The notes: a model not told the origin generated them from the sequence alone. 64,000 nucleotides of DNA from Pseudomonas azotoformans (GCF_001579805.1 NZ_CP014546.1:868001-932000), one strand, 5' to 3'; shown: positions 36,643-46,866, counted from the stretch's first letter. Numbers and translations: made by a program.

Positions 36643-38820
36643 ATGACTGAACACGTTCAAGTCGGTGGCCTGCAGGTCGCCAAAGTCCTGTTCGACTTCG
36701 TGAACAACGAAGCCATTCCCGGCACCGGCATTACTGCCGACCAGTTCTGGGCCGGTGCCGACAAGGTCATCCATGACCTGGCCCCGAAGAACAAAGCCCT
36801 ACTCGCCAAACGCGACGATTTCCAAGCGCGGATCGATACCTGGCACCAGACTCATGCCGGCCAGGCGCACGACCCGGTGGCCTACAAAGCCTTCCTGCAA
36901 GACATTGGATACCTGCTGCCAGAAGCCGTGGACTTCCAGGCCACGACCCAAAACGTCGATGACGAGATCGCCCGCATGGCCGGCCCGCAGCTGGTAGTGC
37001 CGGTGATGAACGCCCGCTTCGCCCTCAACGCCTCGAATGCGCGCTGGGGCTCGCTGTACGACGCGCTGTATGGCACCGACGCCATCAGCGAAGCCGACGG
37101 CGCCGAAAAGGGCCAGGGCTACAACAAAGTGCGTGGCGACAAGGTCATCGCCTTCGCCCGCGCCTTCCTCGATGAGGCCGCACCGCTCAGCGCCGGCAGC
37201 CACGTCGATTCCACCGGCTACAAGATCGTCGACGGCACGCTGATCGTCAGCCTCAAGGGCGGCAGCAACAGCGGCCTGCGCGACGACGCACAGTTGATCG
37301 GTTTCCAGGGCCCTGCGGCCGAGCCGATTGCGATCCTGCTGAAACACAACGGCCTGCACTTCGAAATCCAGATCGACGCCAGCACCCCGGTCGGGCAGAC
37401 CGATGCCGCCGGCGTCAAAGACGTGCTGATGGAAGCCGCGCTGACCACCATCATGGACTGCGAAGACTCCGTCGCCGCCGTCGATGCCGATGACAAAGTG
37501 GTGATCTACCGCAACTGGCTCGGCCTGATGAAGGGCGACCTGGCCGAAGAAGTGGCCAAGGGCGGCAAGACCTTCACCCGCACCATGAACGCCGACCGCG
37601 TTTATACCGGCGTGGATGGCCAGGACGTGACGCTGCACGGTCGCTCGCTGTTGTTCGTGCGCAACGTGGGTCACCTGATGACCATCGATGCGATCCTCGA
37701 CAAAGACGGCAACGAAGTGCCGGAAGGCATCCTCGACGGCCTGGTCACCAGCCTCGCCGCGACCCACAGCCTCAACGGCAACAACAGCCGCAAGAACAGC
37801 CGCACCGGTTCGGTGTACATCGTTAAGCCGAAGATGCACGGCCCGGAAGAAGCTGCGTTCACCAACGAGCTGTTCGGCCGCATCGAAGACGTGCTGAAGC
37901 TGCCGCGCAACACGCTGAAAGTCGGGATCATGGACGAGGAGCGCCGCACCACGGTCAACCTCAAGGCCTGCATCAAGGCGGCCAGCGAGCGCGTGGTGTT
38001 TATCAACACCGGCTTCCTCGACCGTACCGGCGACGAGATCCACACCTCCATGGAAGCCGGCGCGATGGTGCGCAAGGCCGCGATGAAGGCGGAAAAATGG
38101 ATCGGCGCCTACGAAAACTGGAACGTCGATATCGGCCTGAGCACCGGTCTGCAAGGTCGCGCGCAGATCGGTAAAGGCATGTGGGCCATGCCCGACCTGA
38201 TGGCGGCGATGCTCGAACAGAAAATCGCCCACCCACTGGCCGGCGCTAACACCGCCTGGGTGCCGTCGCCTACAGCGGCAGCCCTGCACGTGTTGCATTA
38301 TCACAAGGTTGACGTATTCGCCCGCCAGGCCGAACTGGCCAAGCGCGAGCGTGCGTCCGTGGACGACATCCTGACCATTCCTCTGGCCAGCAATACCGAT
38401 TGGTCCGACGAAGAGATCCGCAACGAACTGGACAACAACGCCCAAGGCATCCTCGGTTATGTGGTCCGTTGGATCGACCAAGGCGTCGGTTGCTCGAAAG
38501 TGCCGGACATCAACGATGTGGGCCTGATGGAAGACCGCGCCACCCTGCGCATCTCCAGCCAGCACATCGCCAACTGGCTGCGCCACGGCATCGTCAACCA
38601 AGACCAGGTGATGGAAAGCCTCAAGCGCATGGCGCCGGTGGTGGACCGTCAGAACGCTGGGGATAAGTTGTACCGTCCACTGGCACCGGATTTCGACAGC
38701 AACATCGCGTTCCAGGCAGCGGTGGAGCTGGTGATTGAAGGGACCAAGCAGCCGAATGGCTATACCGAGCCGGTGTTGCATCGTAGGCGTCGGGAGTTCA
38801 AGGCCAAGAATGGCCTGTAA
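36643..38820 (+). CDS. glcB: Malate synthase G
   Basis: A 725-residue enzyme that joins glyoxylate and acetyl-CoA to give malate, used with the glyoxylate shunt and glycolate use. The G form (about 720-730 residues) is recognised by [55 protein letters not shown] and [14 protein letters not shown]. The start [19 protein letters not shown] at ATG 36643 has GTGAGG six bases upstream. A strong terminator follows. Glycolate-oxidase genes are not adjacent, as usual in pseudomonads. Confidence 0.98.
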   Translation: MTEHVQVGGLQVAKVLFDFVNNEAIPGTGITADQFWAGADKVIHDLAPKNKALLAKRDDFQARIDTWHQTHAGQAHDPVAYKAFLQDIGYLLPEAVDFQATTQNVDDEIARMAGPQLVVPVMNARFALNASNARWGSLYDALYGTDAISEADGAEKGQGYNKVRGDKVIAFARAFLDEAAPLSAGSHVDSTGYKIVDGTLIVSLKGGSNSGLRDDAQLIGFQGPAAEPIAILLKHNGLHFEIQIDASTPVGQTDAAGVKDVLMEAALTTIMDCEDSVAAVDADDKVVIYRNWLGLMKGDLAEEVAKGGKTFTRTMNADRVYTGVDGQDVTLHGRSLLFVRNVGHLMTIDAILDKDGNEVPEGILDGLVTSLAATHSLNGNNSRKNSRTGSVYIVKPKMHGPEEAAFTNELFGRIEDVLKLPRNTLKVGIMDEERRTTVNLKACIKAASERVVFINTGFLDRTGDEIHTSMEAGAMVRKAAMKAEKWIGAYENWNVDIGLSTGLQGRAQIGKGMWAMPDLMAAMLEQKIAHPLAGANTAWVPSPTAAALHVLHYHKVDVFARQAELAKRERASVDDILTIPLASNTDWSDEEIRNELDNNAQGILGYVVRWIDQGVGCSKVPDINDVGLMEDRATLRISSQHIANWLRHGIVNQDQVMESLKRMAPVVDRQNAGDKLYRPLAPDFDSNIAFQAAVELVIEGTKQPNGYTEPVLHRRRREFKAKNGL

Positions 38821-38822
38821 AT

Positions 38823-38857
38823 GAAAAGAGCCCCGGTCGAGAGACCGGGGCTTTTTT
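38823..38857 (+). terminator. Intrinsic terminator of glcB
   Basis: The stem GCCCCGGTC-GAGA-GACCGGGGC is flanked by AAAAGA and CTTTTTT and starts within ten bases of the glcB stop codon. It may serve both directions. Confidence 0.9.
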
Positions 38858-38871
38858 CATTGCAGGCCAAG

Positions 38872-39315
38872 TCAGTCCGAATTGTTCACGAACGTCCCAT
38901 TGATTACGACCTCAGTGCTACCGGACCCAAATCGAACATTCAGCAAGATGCCGGTGTGCTGATAGCTTGTACCGAATTCAGGACGAACAACAGACAAGAA
39001 AATCTGCCCCGACACAGGGCTGGAATGCAGCACGCCGTTGAGATCTCGATACGTCATATTCGCCCAACCGCCCGGGTTTGGAGCGACCTCGAATACATGG
39101 ATGCCATTCGGAACGTTGTGTCCATAGTCGATCTGAATACGCTCTGGGTCGGCTCCCAATATGGCAGTCCATGACAAATACCCGAAAACCTCATTGGCGA
39201 CGAAAAAGCGCGGTGTATTTTGTTCAAGTACGAGGACGTAGGAATTACCCGTCTGCGCTTTGGCCCTGGCCTCATTTAGATCTTTGTCTTCTACTTCAAA
39301 TGGCTTGGTACTCAT
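38872..39315 (-). CDS. Hypothetical protein, 147 residues
   Basis: I do not recognise a family. The start MSTKPFEVEDKDLNEARAKA at ATG 39315 has CAGGAG eight bases upstream; the frame is open 20 codons further but without an RBS. It has no signal peptide or membrane helix. The second half is rich in beta-strand patterns (NGIHVFEVAPNPGG, GQIFLSVVRPEFGTSYQH, GILLNVRFGSGSTEVVING). The base composition is visibly less GC-rich than flanking genes, which suggests recent acquisition. It ends 15 bases from the glcB terminator and may share its hairpin. Confidence 0.75.
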   Translation of the reverse strand: MSTKPFEVEDKDLNEARAKAQTGNSYVLVLEQNTPRFFVANEVFGYLSWTAILGADPERIQIDYGHNVPNGIHVFEVAPNPGGWANMTYRDLNGVLHSSPVSGQIFLSVVRPEFGTSYQHTGILLNVRFGSGSTEVVINGTFVNNSD

Positions 39316-39434
39316 GACGAACTCCTGTTCAAAGGGTTTCGAGGCACCAGTCTTGCAAAGTGCTCTCCATACCACTGAACAATAATTCCGCCTACACGCC
39401 TACTGTCATAAATGACAGTCCCGACAGACGTTAC

Positions 39435-39902
39435 CTACTGCGCCATCCCCAACTCCCGCTTCACCATCTTCGCCAACTTCACGCTATCAATTGGCTTCAA
39501 CAAAAAATCCACCACACTCAAATGCATCGCATCGATCACGTCCGGCGCTTCGGCATCCCCCGACATGATGATGATCGGTAGCGCCGCACGGGTGGACTCA
39601 CGCACTTGTCGGATGAGTTCCAGGCCATTGCTGGGCGCCATGCGCAGGTCAGTGATCAGCAAACCGATGGAGCTGCTCGACTTCAACAAATCCCACGCCG
39701 CCTCACCACTGTCGGCGGTCATGCAGCGAATACCGTCCAGCCCCAGGATTTCCGCCAGCAGTTCGCGTGCGTCCTTGTCGTCGTCGACGATCAACACGCG
39801 TTGTGGCGGTAAATCAGGCTCCAGCATCACGGCGCTCAGCGCCTCGCGCTCGGCATCACTCAAAATATCGTGGTCGGACATACGGTTCTCAGCAGTTCTC
39901 AT
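39435..39902 (-). CDS. Single-domain response regulator (receiver only)
   Basis: A 155-residue protein with a 30-residue N-terminal extension and then one receiver domain. VLIVDDDKDARELLAEIL holds the acidic triad, D85 in LLITDLRMAP is the phosphate acceptor, the Thr/Ser switch is IIIMSGDAE, and the Lys is in DFLLKPIDSVKL. There is no output domain. The start at 39902 has GGGAG upstream; ATG 39881 is an alternative. No histidine kinase is adjacent. It is divergent from the cNMP/CBS protein at 40089, with 186 bases between. Confidence 0.85.
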   Translation of the reverse strand: MRTAENRMSDHDILSDAEREALSAVMLEPDLPPQRVLIVDDDKDARELLAEILGLDGIRCMTADSGEAAWDLLKSSSSIGLLITDLRMAPSNGLELIRQVRESTRAALPIIIMSGDAEAPDVIDAMHLSVVDFLLKPIDSVKLAKMVKRELGMAQ

Positions 39903-40088
39903 CAATCTCCCAGCACACTCGTCAGACATCTGCGGAAGGGCGATCAATGTGCACTTCGTCGGAAAGTTTGCCTAGTGGGCGTTCTACGGGTTTTGGACGA
40001 TAGTCATGTAAGGTTTTTCCCTAGGTGTGTGCCGTTTGTATCGACCTAGACTTACGTCCAATGGGCACCCGCTGCGCAGGAGTCGACC

Positions 40089-42050
40089 ATGAGGGACGAT
40101 AACGACAAAAAAACTGCGGTCATTGTTATGAGTAAAGCTGATGCCTTCGCCCAGGCGGGGAAAACTGCTGTGTTGCAAAATATCCACGGCACCCTGCAGT
40201 TCCTGCAACGCTTCCCGCCGTTCAACCAGATGGAAAACGCCCACTTGGCGTTTTTGGTGGAACAGTGCCAGTTACGCTTCTATGGCCCCGGCGACAGCAT
40301 CCTCAAACCGTCGGGCGGGCCGGTGGAGCACTTTTATATCGTCAAGCAGGGCCGGGTGGTCGGTGAGCGGCCAGACAGCGCCGAAACCACGTTTGAAATC
40401 ACCACTGGCGAATGCTTCCCCCTCGCCGCACTGTTGGGCGAACGCGCGACGCGCACCGAGCACAAGGCCGCCGAAGACACCTTCTGCCTGCAACTGAACA
40501 AACCGGCGTTCATCAAGCTGTTTGCACTCTCCAGCCCGTTTCGCGATTTTGCCCTGCGCGGCGTCAGCAGCCTGTTGGATCAGGTGAATCAGCAGGTGCA
40601 GCAAAAAGCCGTGGAAACCCTCGGCACTCAATATTCCCTGAACACGCGGCTCGGTGAATTGGCCATGCGCCACCCCGTCACGTGCAGCCCCGCCACGCCG
40701 CTGCGCGAAGCCGTCACGCTGATGCATGAGCAACAGGTCGGCAGCATCGTGATCGTGGATGAACACAAGGCGCCCCTGGGGATTTTCACCCTGCGCGACC
40801 TGCGCCAGGTGGTGGCCGATGGCACCAGCGATTTCAGCCAGGCCATCGAAGGGCATATGACCCAGGCACCGTTCTTCCTGACGCCGGACCACAGCGCCTT
40901 CGACGCCGCGATCGCCATGACCGAGCGGCATATTGCCCACGTCTGCCTGGTCAAGGACCAGCGCCTGTGCGGCGTGGTGTCCGAGCGCGATCTGTTTTCC
41001 CTGCAACGGGTGGACCTGGTGCACCTGGCGCGCACCATCCGCAATGCGCCGAAGGTGGACAATCTGGTGGCGATTCGCGGCGAGATCGGCCAGTTGGTCG
41101 AACGCATGCTGGCCCATGGTGCCTCGTCCACCCAGATCACCCACATCATTACGCTGCTCAACGATCACACCGTGTGCCGGGTGATCGAGCTGACCCTGGC
41201 CGAAAAAGGCGACCCCGGCGTGCCCTTCAGTTGGTTGTGCTTTGGCAGCGAAGGCCGCCGCGAGCAGACCCTGTACACCGATCAGGACAACGGCATCCTG
41301 TTTGATGCCAAGGACGCGGCCGAAGCCGCGGCGATCCGAGGCCGGTTGTTGCCGCTGGCGCAGCAGATCAACCAGAGCCTGGCGCTGTGTGGGTTCAGCC
41401 TGTGCAAAGGCAACATCATGGCCGGCAACCCGGAGCTGTGCCTGTCACGGGCGGAATGGGCGCGACGGTTTGCAGCGTTTATCCGCGAAGCCACGCCGGA
41501 GAATCTGCTGGGTTCCAGCATCTATTTCGATCTGCGTGTGGTGTGGGGCGATGAACGCGGCTGCGAGCAATTGCGCCAAGGTATTCTCGACCAGGTGGCG
41601 GACAACCGGTTGTTTCAACGCATGTTGGCCGAAAACGCGTTGCGCCAGCGGCCGCCCGTAGGACGTTTCCGCGAATTTGTACTCACGCGTAAAGGCGGCG
41701 AAAAAGCCACGCTCGACCTCAAGGTGCAGGGCCTGACCCCTTTTGTCGACGGCGCGCGCCTGTTGGCCCTGGCCAATGGCATCCACGCCAACAACACCCT
41801 GGAGCGCCTGCGCCAGTTAGTGTTCAAGGAGGTGATCGAGCCCCTGGACGGCGCGGCGTATGAAGAGGCCTACCACTTTATCCAGCAGACCCGCATGCAG
41901 CAGCACCAACTGCAAACCCGCGAGAATCAGCCGTATTCCAACCGTGTCGACCCGGACAGCCTCAATCATCTGGACCGGCGCATCCTGCGTGAATCCCTGC
42001 GCCAGGCCCAGCGCCTGCAAAGCAGCCTGACATTGCGGTATCAGCTGTGA
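40089..42050 (+). CDS. cNMP-binding / CBS / DUF294 nucleotidyltransferase-like signalling protein
   Basis: A 653-residue cytoplasmic protein with four parts. Residues about 35-150 form a cyclic-nucleotide-binding-like barrel (RFYGPGDSILKPSGGPVEHF). Residues about 190-315 are two CBS motifs (VTCSPATPLREAVTLMHEQQ, then FDAAIAMTERHIAHVCLVKD). Residues about 345-480 are a DUF294 nucleotidyltransferase-like domain with FGSEGRREQT from 385 and the D398/D400 pair. A DUF294 C-terminal helical domain completes the protein. The ATG at 40089 follows CAGGAGTCGACC. It is fused by GTGA overlap to the exonuclease gene, so the two are translated together. GlnD-like activity is possible but unproven. Confidence 0.88.
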   Translation: MRDDNDKKTAVIVMSKADAFAQAGKTAVLQNIHGTLQFLQRFPPFNQMENAHLAFLVEQCQLRFYGPGDSILKPSGGPVEHFYIVKQGRVVGERPDSAETTFEITTGECFPLAALLGERATRTEHKAAEDTFCLQLNKPAFIKLFALSSPFRDFALRGVSSLLDQVNQQVQQKAVETLGTQYSLNTRLGELAMRHPVTCSPATPLREAVTLMHEQQVGSIVIVDEHKAPLGIFTLRDLRQVVADGTSDFSQAIEGHMTQAPFFLTPDHSAFDAAIAMTERHIAHVCLVKDQRLCGVVSERDLFSLQRVDLVHLARTIRNAPKVDNLVAIRGEIGQLVERMLAHGASSTQITHIITLLNDHTVCRVIELTLAEKGDPGVPFSWLCFGSEGRREQTLYTDQDNGILFDAKDAAEAAAIRGRLLPLAQQINQSLALCGFSLCKGNIMAGNPELCLSRAEWARRFAAFIREATPENLLGSSIYFDLRVVWGDERGCEQLRQGILDQVADNRLFQRMLAENALRQRPPVGRFREFVLTRKGGEKATLDLKVQGLTPFVDGARLLALANGIHANNTLERLRQLVFKEVIEPLDGAAYEEAYHFIQQTRMQQHQLQTRENQPYSNRVDPDSLNHLDRRILRESLRQAQRLQSSLTLRYQL

Positions 42051-42754
42051 GCTTGTTCAACTGGCTGCGTAAGAAAGCGCCCGGGCTCGACAGCGCGCAA
42101 CAGCAGCGCCTGGCGCAACTGCGCAAACCCACACCGCTGGGCGACGTCACCCTGCGCAACCAGCGCTGGGTGGTGGTGGACCTGGAAACCAGCGGCCTCA
42201 ACCTCAACCGTGACCAGGTGCTGTCGATTGGCGCGGTGGTGATCGAAGATGGCGCGGTGGATTTCTCGCAACTGTTCGAACGCACGCTGCAACGGACCGA
42301 AACCAAACTCAGCCCCAGCGTGTTGATCCACGGCCTCGGCCCCAGTGCGATTGCCGCCGGCAGCGATCCGGTCGATGCGTTACTGGACTTCATGGACTTT
42401 GTGGGCGACAGCCCATTGCTTGCCTTCCATGCGCCGTTCGATCAACACATGCTGTGCCGGGCGCTCAAGGACAGCCTGGGTTATCGCCTGGCCCATCCGT
42501 TTCTCGATGTTGCAGACATTGCCCCGCTGCTGTGCCCGGATGCGCATATTCGCGAGGCCGGGTTGGACGACTGGATCAACCACTTCCACCTGCATGTGGG
42601 CGAGCGCCACCACGCCAGCGCCGATGCCCTGGCCACGGCGGAGCTGATGCTGATCCTGTTCAGCCGCGCGCGCCAGCAACACATCGACACGACACAGGCG
42701 TTGCAAGAGCGTTTGAGCCAATGGAAACGGCGTCAACACGCGCCATCGTTTTAA
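42047..42754 (+). CDS. DnaQ-like 3'-5' exonuclease
   Basis: A 235-residue DEDDh exonuclease. Exo I VVVDLETSGLNLNRDQVLSI has D45 and E47. Exo II lies near FHAPFDQHML, and exo III carries the HHASADALATAEL pattern. The GTG start overlaps the stop of the previous gene by four bases (GTGA), so translation is probably coupled. It resembles the epsilon subunit of DNA polymerase III but lacks a polymerase-binding tail. The same gene pair is common in pseudomonads; a link to the cNMP/CBS signalling protein is inferred from the overlap alone. Confidence 0.87.
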   Translation: MSLFNWLRKKAPGLDSAQQQRLAQLRKPTPLGDVTLRNQRWVVVDLETSGLNLNRDQVLSIGAVVIEDGAVDFSQLFERTLQRTETKLSPSVLIHGLGPSAIAAGSDPVDALLDFMDFVGDSPLLAFHAPFDQHMLCRALKDSLGYRLAHPFLDVADIAPLLCPDAHIREAGLDDWINHFHLHVGERHHASADALATAELMLILFSRARQQHIDTTQALQERLSQWKRRQHAPSF

Positions 42755-42807
42755 TGTCATCTCCCGACAGACGCCAATTGCGCCCACTCCACGGCTCTGA
42801 CACAATC

Positions 42808-42826
42808 GCGAATAATTCTCGTTAGT
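42808..42826. promoter_or_regulatory. Fur box upstream of the FecI-type sigma factor
   Basis: GCGAATAATTCTCGTTAGT matches the 19-base Fur consensus GATAATGATAATCATTATC at 11 positions and has the AATAATTCTC core common in Pseudomonas Fur sites. It ends 28 bases before the sigma-factor start. Confidence 0.65.
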
Positions 42827-42854
42827 TTAAACATCGCGTTTACCAGGTGATGCC

Positions 42855-43373
42855 TTGTCGTCGATCCAGAACCCACACAGTGAGCTTGTTGGCGCGTTGT
42901 ATCGCGACCATCGTGGCTGGCTGTTGGCCTGGCTTCGACGCAACGTGGCCTGCCCAAGCCGCGCCGAAGACCTGAGCCAGGACACCTTCATGCGCCTGCT
43001 CGGCCGTGATGAGTTGCGTGAACCCCGCGAACCAAGGGCGTTCCTGGTGGCAATCGCCAAGGGCTTGTTGTTCGACTACTTCCGTCGCGCGGCCCTGGAA
43101 CAGGCGTACCTCACTGAACTGATGCTGATCCCGGAAAGCGAACACCCGTCGCCGGAAGAACAGCAACTGATCCTCGAAGACCTCAAGGCCATCGACCGCC
43201 TGCTCGGCAAGCTGTCGAGCAAGGCCCGCGCCGCCTTCCTCTATAACCGCCTCGACGGCATGGGCCACGCCGAAATCGCCCAACGCCTCGGCGTGTCGGT
43301 ACCCCGCGTGCGCCAGTACTTGGCCCAGGGCATTCGCCAGTGCTACATCGCGCTGTATGGCGAGCCGCTGTGA
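42855..43373 (+). CDS. FecI-type ECF sigma factor (iron starvation)
   Basis: A 172-residue ECF sigma factor of the FecI group. Region 2 is RDHRGWLLAWLRRNVACPSR, then AEDLSQDTFMRLL, and region 4 is HAEIAQRLGVSVPRVRQYLA. The start is TTG 42855, six bases after AGGTGA; an ATG at 42850 is out of frame. It would direct transcription of the TonB receptor when the receptor and FecR signal siderophore binding. It is overlapped by the FecR gene, and a Fur box lies upstream, so expression needs low iron. Confidence 0.92.
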   Translation: MSSIQNPHSELVGALYRDHRGWLLAWLRRNVACPSRAEDLSQDTFMRLLGRDELREPREPRAFLVAIAKGLLFDYFRRAALEQAYLTELMLIPESEHPSPEEQQLILEDLKAIDRLLGKLSSKARAAFLYNRLDGMGHAEIAQRLGVSVPRVRQYLAQGIRQCYIALYGEPL

Positions 43374-44350
43374 CGGTGATCAGCTCCAAACCCGTCTCGG
43401 CCCGCGTGCTGGATGCGGCGATTGCGTGGCAGCTGTCCCTCGACTCGGGCGACGGCAGCGTAATTGAGCGTGAAGAATTCGATAAATGGCTGGCCAGCGA
43501 CGAAGAACACGTCCGCGCCTGGCGCCAGTTGGGCATGCTCGACCAGCGTTTCAGCGTAGCCTCGGGCCCGGCGCGGGCGGCGTTGCTGCAATCGCGTGAA
43601 GGCATTCGCCAGCGCGTGCGCAAGCTGGGCAGTGGCCTTGCCAGCATCGCGCTGGTGATTGGCCTGGCGCTGTTTGCCGGTGAACGCTATGTGCCGATCC
43701 ACTATTGGCTGGCCGACCAACGCACCGCCACCGGCGAGCAGCGCACGCTGAAGCTGGCGGACGGCACGCTGATCAACCTCAACACCCACAGCGCCATCGA
43801 CGTGCGTTTTGACGAAAAACGCCGACTGATCGTGTTGCAGGAAGGCGAAATCCTGGTCGAGACCGGCCACAACGATGCGCGGCCATTCTATGTGCAAACC
43901 CGCGACGGCAGCCTGCGGGCGCTGGGTACGCGGTTTATCGTCAGGCGCGAAGACGACGCTACGCGCTTGAGCGTGCTGCAATCGGCCGTGGCCGCCCAGC
44001 CCGAAGCGCTGAATCAGGAACAGATCTTCAAGGAAGGCCAGCAAGTGCTGATGCGCAGCGATGGTCTCGGCCCTGCGCTTGCCGTCACCCCCGCCACCGA
44101 CGCCTGGACGCGCGGCATGCTGGTAGTCGACAACGCGCGCCTGGGCGATGTGGTTGCGGAGCTCAGCCGTTACCGCACCGGTTACCTGGGGGTGGATAAA
44201 CACGTCGCTGACCTGCGCATCACTGGCAGCTTCCCGCTGCACGACACCACGCTGGCGCTCAACGCGCTGCTGCCGACGCTGCCGGTGCAGATCGAGCAGC
44301 ACACGCCGTGGTGGGTGACCGTGATCGGCAAGGCACCCGCGGCCAAATAA
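43370..44350 (+). CDS. FecR-type anti-sigma/sensor protein
   Basis: A 326-residue inner-membrane regulator. The cytoplasmic N-terminal DUF4880 domain (AIAWQLSLDSGDGSVIEREE, then FDKWLASDEEHVRAWRQL) leads to one membrane helix (about 85-105, GLASIALVIGLALFAGERYV). The periplasmic FecR domain has RTLKLADGTLINLNTHSAID and GEILVETGHND. The start is GTG 43370, which overlaps the sigma-factor stop by four bases. The STN-type C-terminus ends 86 bases before the receptor gene. Confidence 0.93.
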   Translation: MTVISSKPVSARVLDAAIAWQLSLDSGDGSVIEREEFDKWLASDEEHVRAWRQLGMLDQRFSVASGPARAALLQSREGIRQRVRKLGSGLASIALVIGLALFAGERYVPIHYWLADQRTATGEQRTLKLADGTLINLNTHSAIDVRFDEKRRLIVLQEGEILVETGHNDARPFYVQTRDGSLRALGTRFIVRREDDATRLSVLQSAVAAQPEALNQEQIFKEGQQVLMRSDGLGPALAVTPATDAWTRGMLVVDNARLGDVVAELSRYRTGYLGVDKHVADLRITGSFPLHDTTLALNALLPTLPVQIEQHTPWWVTVIGKAPAAK

Positions 44351-44436
44351 AAAATATTTTCATCCTGCCCTATCACTTTTCGATTCTCGTTCGGCACCTA
44401 GGCAATTGCGAAATATTTCCATTCAGGAGCCGCCCT

Positions 44437-46866
44437 ATGTCCCGCACGCTAGACACCTTGTTGCGCCCCAGCCTGTTAGCCGTGGCGATTGCCCTCAGCG
44501 CCCCGCTGGCCAGCACTTCGCTGATCGCCGCGGAACAGGCGTCCAGCGTGCGCACCTACAATCTGCCGGCGGCCCCCCTGGCCACCACCCTGAACCAGAT
44601 CGCCAGCCAGGGCGGCCTGGCGCTGACCCTCAGCCCGGCCTTGGCGTCGGGCAAGACCTCGGCGCCGGTCAAGGGCCAGTTCGATGCTCCGGGCGCGCTG
44701 CGTGAAGCACTGCGTGGCACGGGGTTGCAGCTTGAGCAGAGTACGGCGGGGACCTACACCCTGGTGGCGATTCCAGAAGGCGTCGTGGCGTTGCCGACCA
44801 CCAACATCACCGGCCAGGACAGCTATGAAAGCGCCTGGGGCCCGGTCGACGGTTACCTGGCCAAGCGCACCGCCGCCGGCACCAAGACCGACACCGCGCT
44901 GGTCGAGGCACCGCGTTCGATCTCGGTCGCCACCCGCGAGCAGATGCAAGACCGCAACGTGCAAAACCTGGATGACGCCGTCAAGTACATGCCGGGCATC
45001 GTGTCCGCCAGCTACGGCAGCGACACCCGCTACGACTGGATGCGTGTGCGCGGTTTCGAACCCACCCAGTTCCTCGACGGCCTGCCGCTGCCGCGTGGCG
45101 TGTACGCCAACCCGAAGGCTGAGACCTGGAACCTCGACCGCCTCGCCCTGCTGCGCGGCCCGGCCTCCTCGGTATACGGCCAGACCCCGCCGGGCGGCCT
45201 GTTAGACATGGTCAGCCGCCGTCCCAGCGAGGAGTCGAGCCACGCCGTCCAGGTGCAATACGGCAGCGATAACTACCGTCAGATCAACTTCGCCAGCACC
45301 GGCAAGATCGACGATGACGGCCAGTTCCTCTACGGCCTCAGCGGCGTGGTGCGCGACGCCGGCACTCAGGTCGACCACATCGACAACAAGCGCTACAACC
45401 TTGCGCCAAGCCTGACGTGGAACATCGATCCGGATACCAAGCTGACCTTCTTGTCGCAGTTCACGCGGGACGATACCGGCACGACCAGCCAGTTCATGCC
45501 GATCCAGGGCACCAAGATCAAGTCGCCGCTGGGTGACGTTTCCCACCACAAGAACCTGGGCGACCCGGACTACGAGTTCTACGATCGCACCTACTACGCG
45601 CTGGGCTATGCGTTCGAACACCGTTTCAACGACACCTGGCAGTTCAAGCAGAACCTGCGCTACACCAAGTCGGAACTGGACTTCCGGCAGTTGACCGTCG
45701 GCTCCTATGCATTTTCCCCGGCAAATGCCGCGGGCGATATCAGCCGCTCGACCACCAACGTCAACGAAAGCATTGGCCAGTTCGCGGTGGATAACAATTT
45801 CCAGGCGGATTTCGCCACGGGCGACGTTATCCACACCCTGTTGCTCGGCCTGGATCACCAACGCACCGACACGTCCTACCGTGCGATTTACGGAACCGCG
45901 TCAAACATCAACATCTTCAACCCGATCAACACCACGCCGACGCTGCGCCCAACCGGCGTGCGGCCTTTCTACGACTACAACCAGAAAACCGTGCAAACCG
46001 GCCTCTACGTGCAGGACCAGATGGCCTTGGACAAATGGCGCCTGACCCTGGGCGGGCGTGAAGACTGGGTGCATCAGGGCACCACGTACTTCAACGATAA
46101 CGACGCGACCAACACCGACCGCATCAAGCATTTCAGCGGCAACGCGGCGCTGAGCTACGTGTTCGACTCGGGCTTCGTACCGTACTTGTCCTACGCCGAG
46201 TCCTTCCAGCCGGCGAGCAACGCCGATACCAATGCCACCAAGACCTTCAAACCGACGGAAGGCAAGCAGTGGGAAATGGGCGTCAAGTATCAGCCGCCCG
46301 GCTCCAACACGTTGCTGAGCGCAGCGGTGTACGACCTGACCCAGAAAAACGTGCAGGTCACGACGCTCGGCGCAGGGGGCCAGCAAATCAACAGCCAGAC
46401 CGGCGAAGTGAAGGTCAAGGGCCTGGAGCTGGAAGCCGTGTCTGACGTGACCGAGAACCTCAAAGTCATCGCCGCCTACACCTTGGCCAAATCCGAGGTG
46501 CAAAAGGGCATCTACAAAGGCAACCGCCTAACGTTGATGCCTAACCAGCAAGCCTCGCTGTGGACTGACTACACGTGGCACACTGGCCCGCTCGATGGCT
46601 TCGGCATCGGCTTCGGCGCGCGCTACACCGGCAACACCTACGGCGACCAGGCCAACACCTGGCTCGGCAAGGCCAACGCCTATACCGTGTTCGACGGTTC
46701 GGTGCATTACGACCTGGGCCGCCTGGACAACAGCCTCAAAGGCGCATCGGTCAAGTTGAATGCCACCAACCTGTTCAACAAGGACTACCTGTCGACCTGC
46801 GATGGCAACTACTGCTACTTCGGCGACCAACGCAGCGTCGTCGCCAGCGCCACCTACCAGTGGTAA
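44437..46866 (+). CDS. TonB-dependent siderophore receptor with STN signalling domain
   Basis: An 809-residue outer-membrane receptor of the FhuA/FoxA class. A signal peptide of about 32 residues is followed by the STN domain (YNLPAAPLATTLNQIASQGG to about 110). The plug (APRSISVATREQMQDRNVQN, then LRGPASSVYGQTPPGG) and the 22-strand barrel follow, ending in YQW. CAGGAG lies eight bases before ATG 44437. The STN domain fits trans-envelope signalling through the neighbouring FecR and FecI proteins. Ferrichrome- or ferrioxamine-type siderophores are likely but not proven. Confidence 0.93.
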   Translation: MSRTLDTLLRPSLLAVAIALSAPLASTSLIAAEQASSVRTYNLPAAPLATTLNQIASQGGLALTLSPALASGKTSAPVKGQFDAPGALREALRGTGLQLEQSTAGTYTLVAIPEGVVALPTTNITGQDSYESAWGPVDGYLAKRTAAGTKTDTALVEAPRSISVATREQMQDRNVQNLDDAVKYMPGIVSASYGSDTRYDWMRVRGFEPTQFLDGLPLPRGVYANPKAETWNLDRLALLRGPASSVYGQTPPGGLLDMVSRRPSEESSHAVQVQYGSDNYRQINFASTGKIDDDGQFLYGLSGVVRDAGTQVDHIDNKRYNLAPSLTWNIDPDTKLTFLSQFTRDDTGTTSQFMPIQGTKIKSPLGDVSHHKNLGDPDYEFYDRTYYALGYAFEHRFNDTWQFKQNLRYTKSELDFRQLTVGSYAFSPANAAGDISRSTTNVNESIGQFAVDNNFQADFATGDVIHTLLLGLDHQRTDTSYRAIYGTASNINIFNPINTTPTLRPTGVRPFYDYNQKTVQTGLYVQDQMALDKWRLTLGGREDWVHQGTTYFNDNDATNTDRIKHFSGNAALSYVFDSGFVPYLSYAESFQPASNADTNATKTFKPTEGKQWEMGVKYQPPGSNTLLSAAVYDLTQKNVQVTTLGAGGQQINSQTGEVKVKGLELEAVSDVTENLKVIAAYTLAKSEVQKGIYKGNRLTLMPNQQASLWTDYTWHTGPLDGFGIGFGARYTGNTYGDQANTWLGKANAYTVFDGSVHYDLGRLDNSLKGASVKLNATNLFNKDYLSTCDGNYCYFGDQRSVVASATYQW

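Noticed and set aside
36799..38781. 660-codon antisense frame across glcB
   Set aside because: Shadow of malate synthase G; biased His/Val/Asp-rich translation and no RBS.
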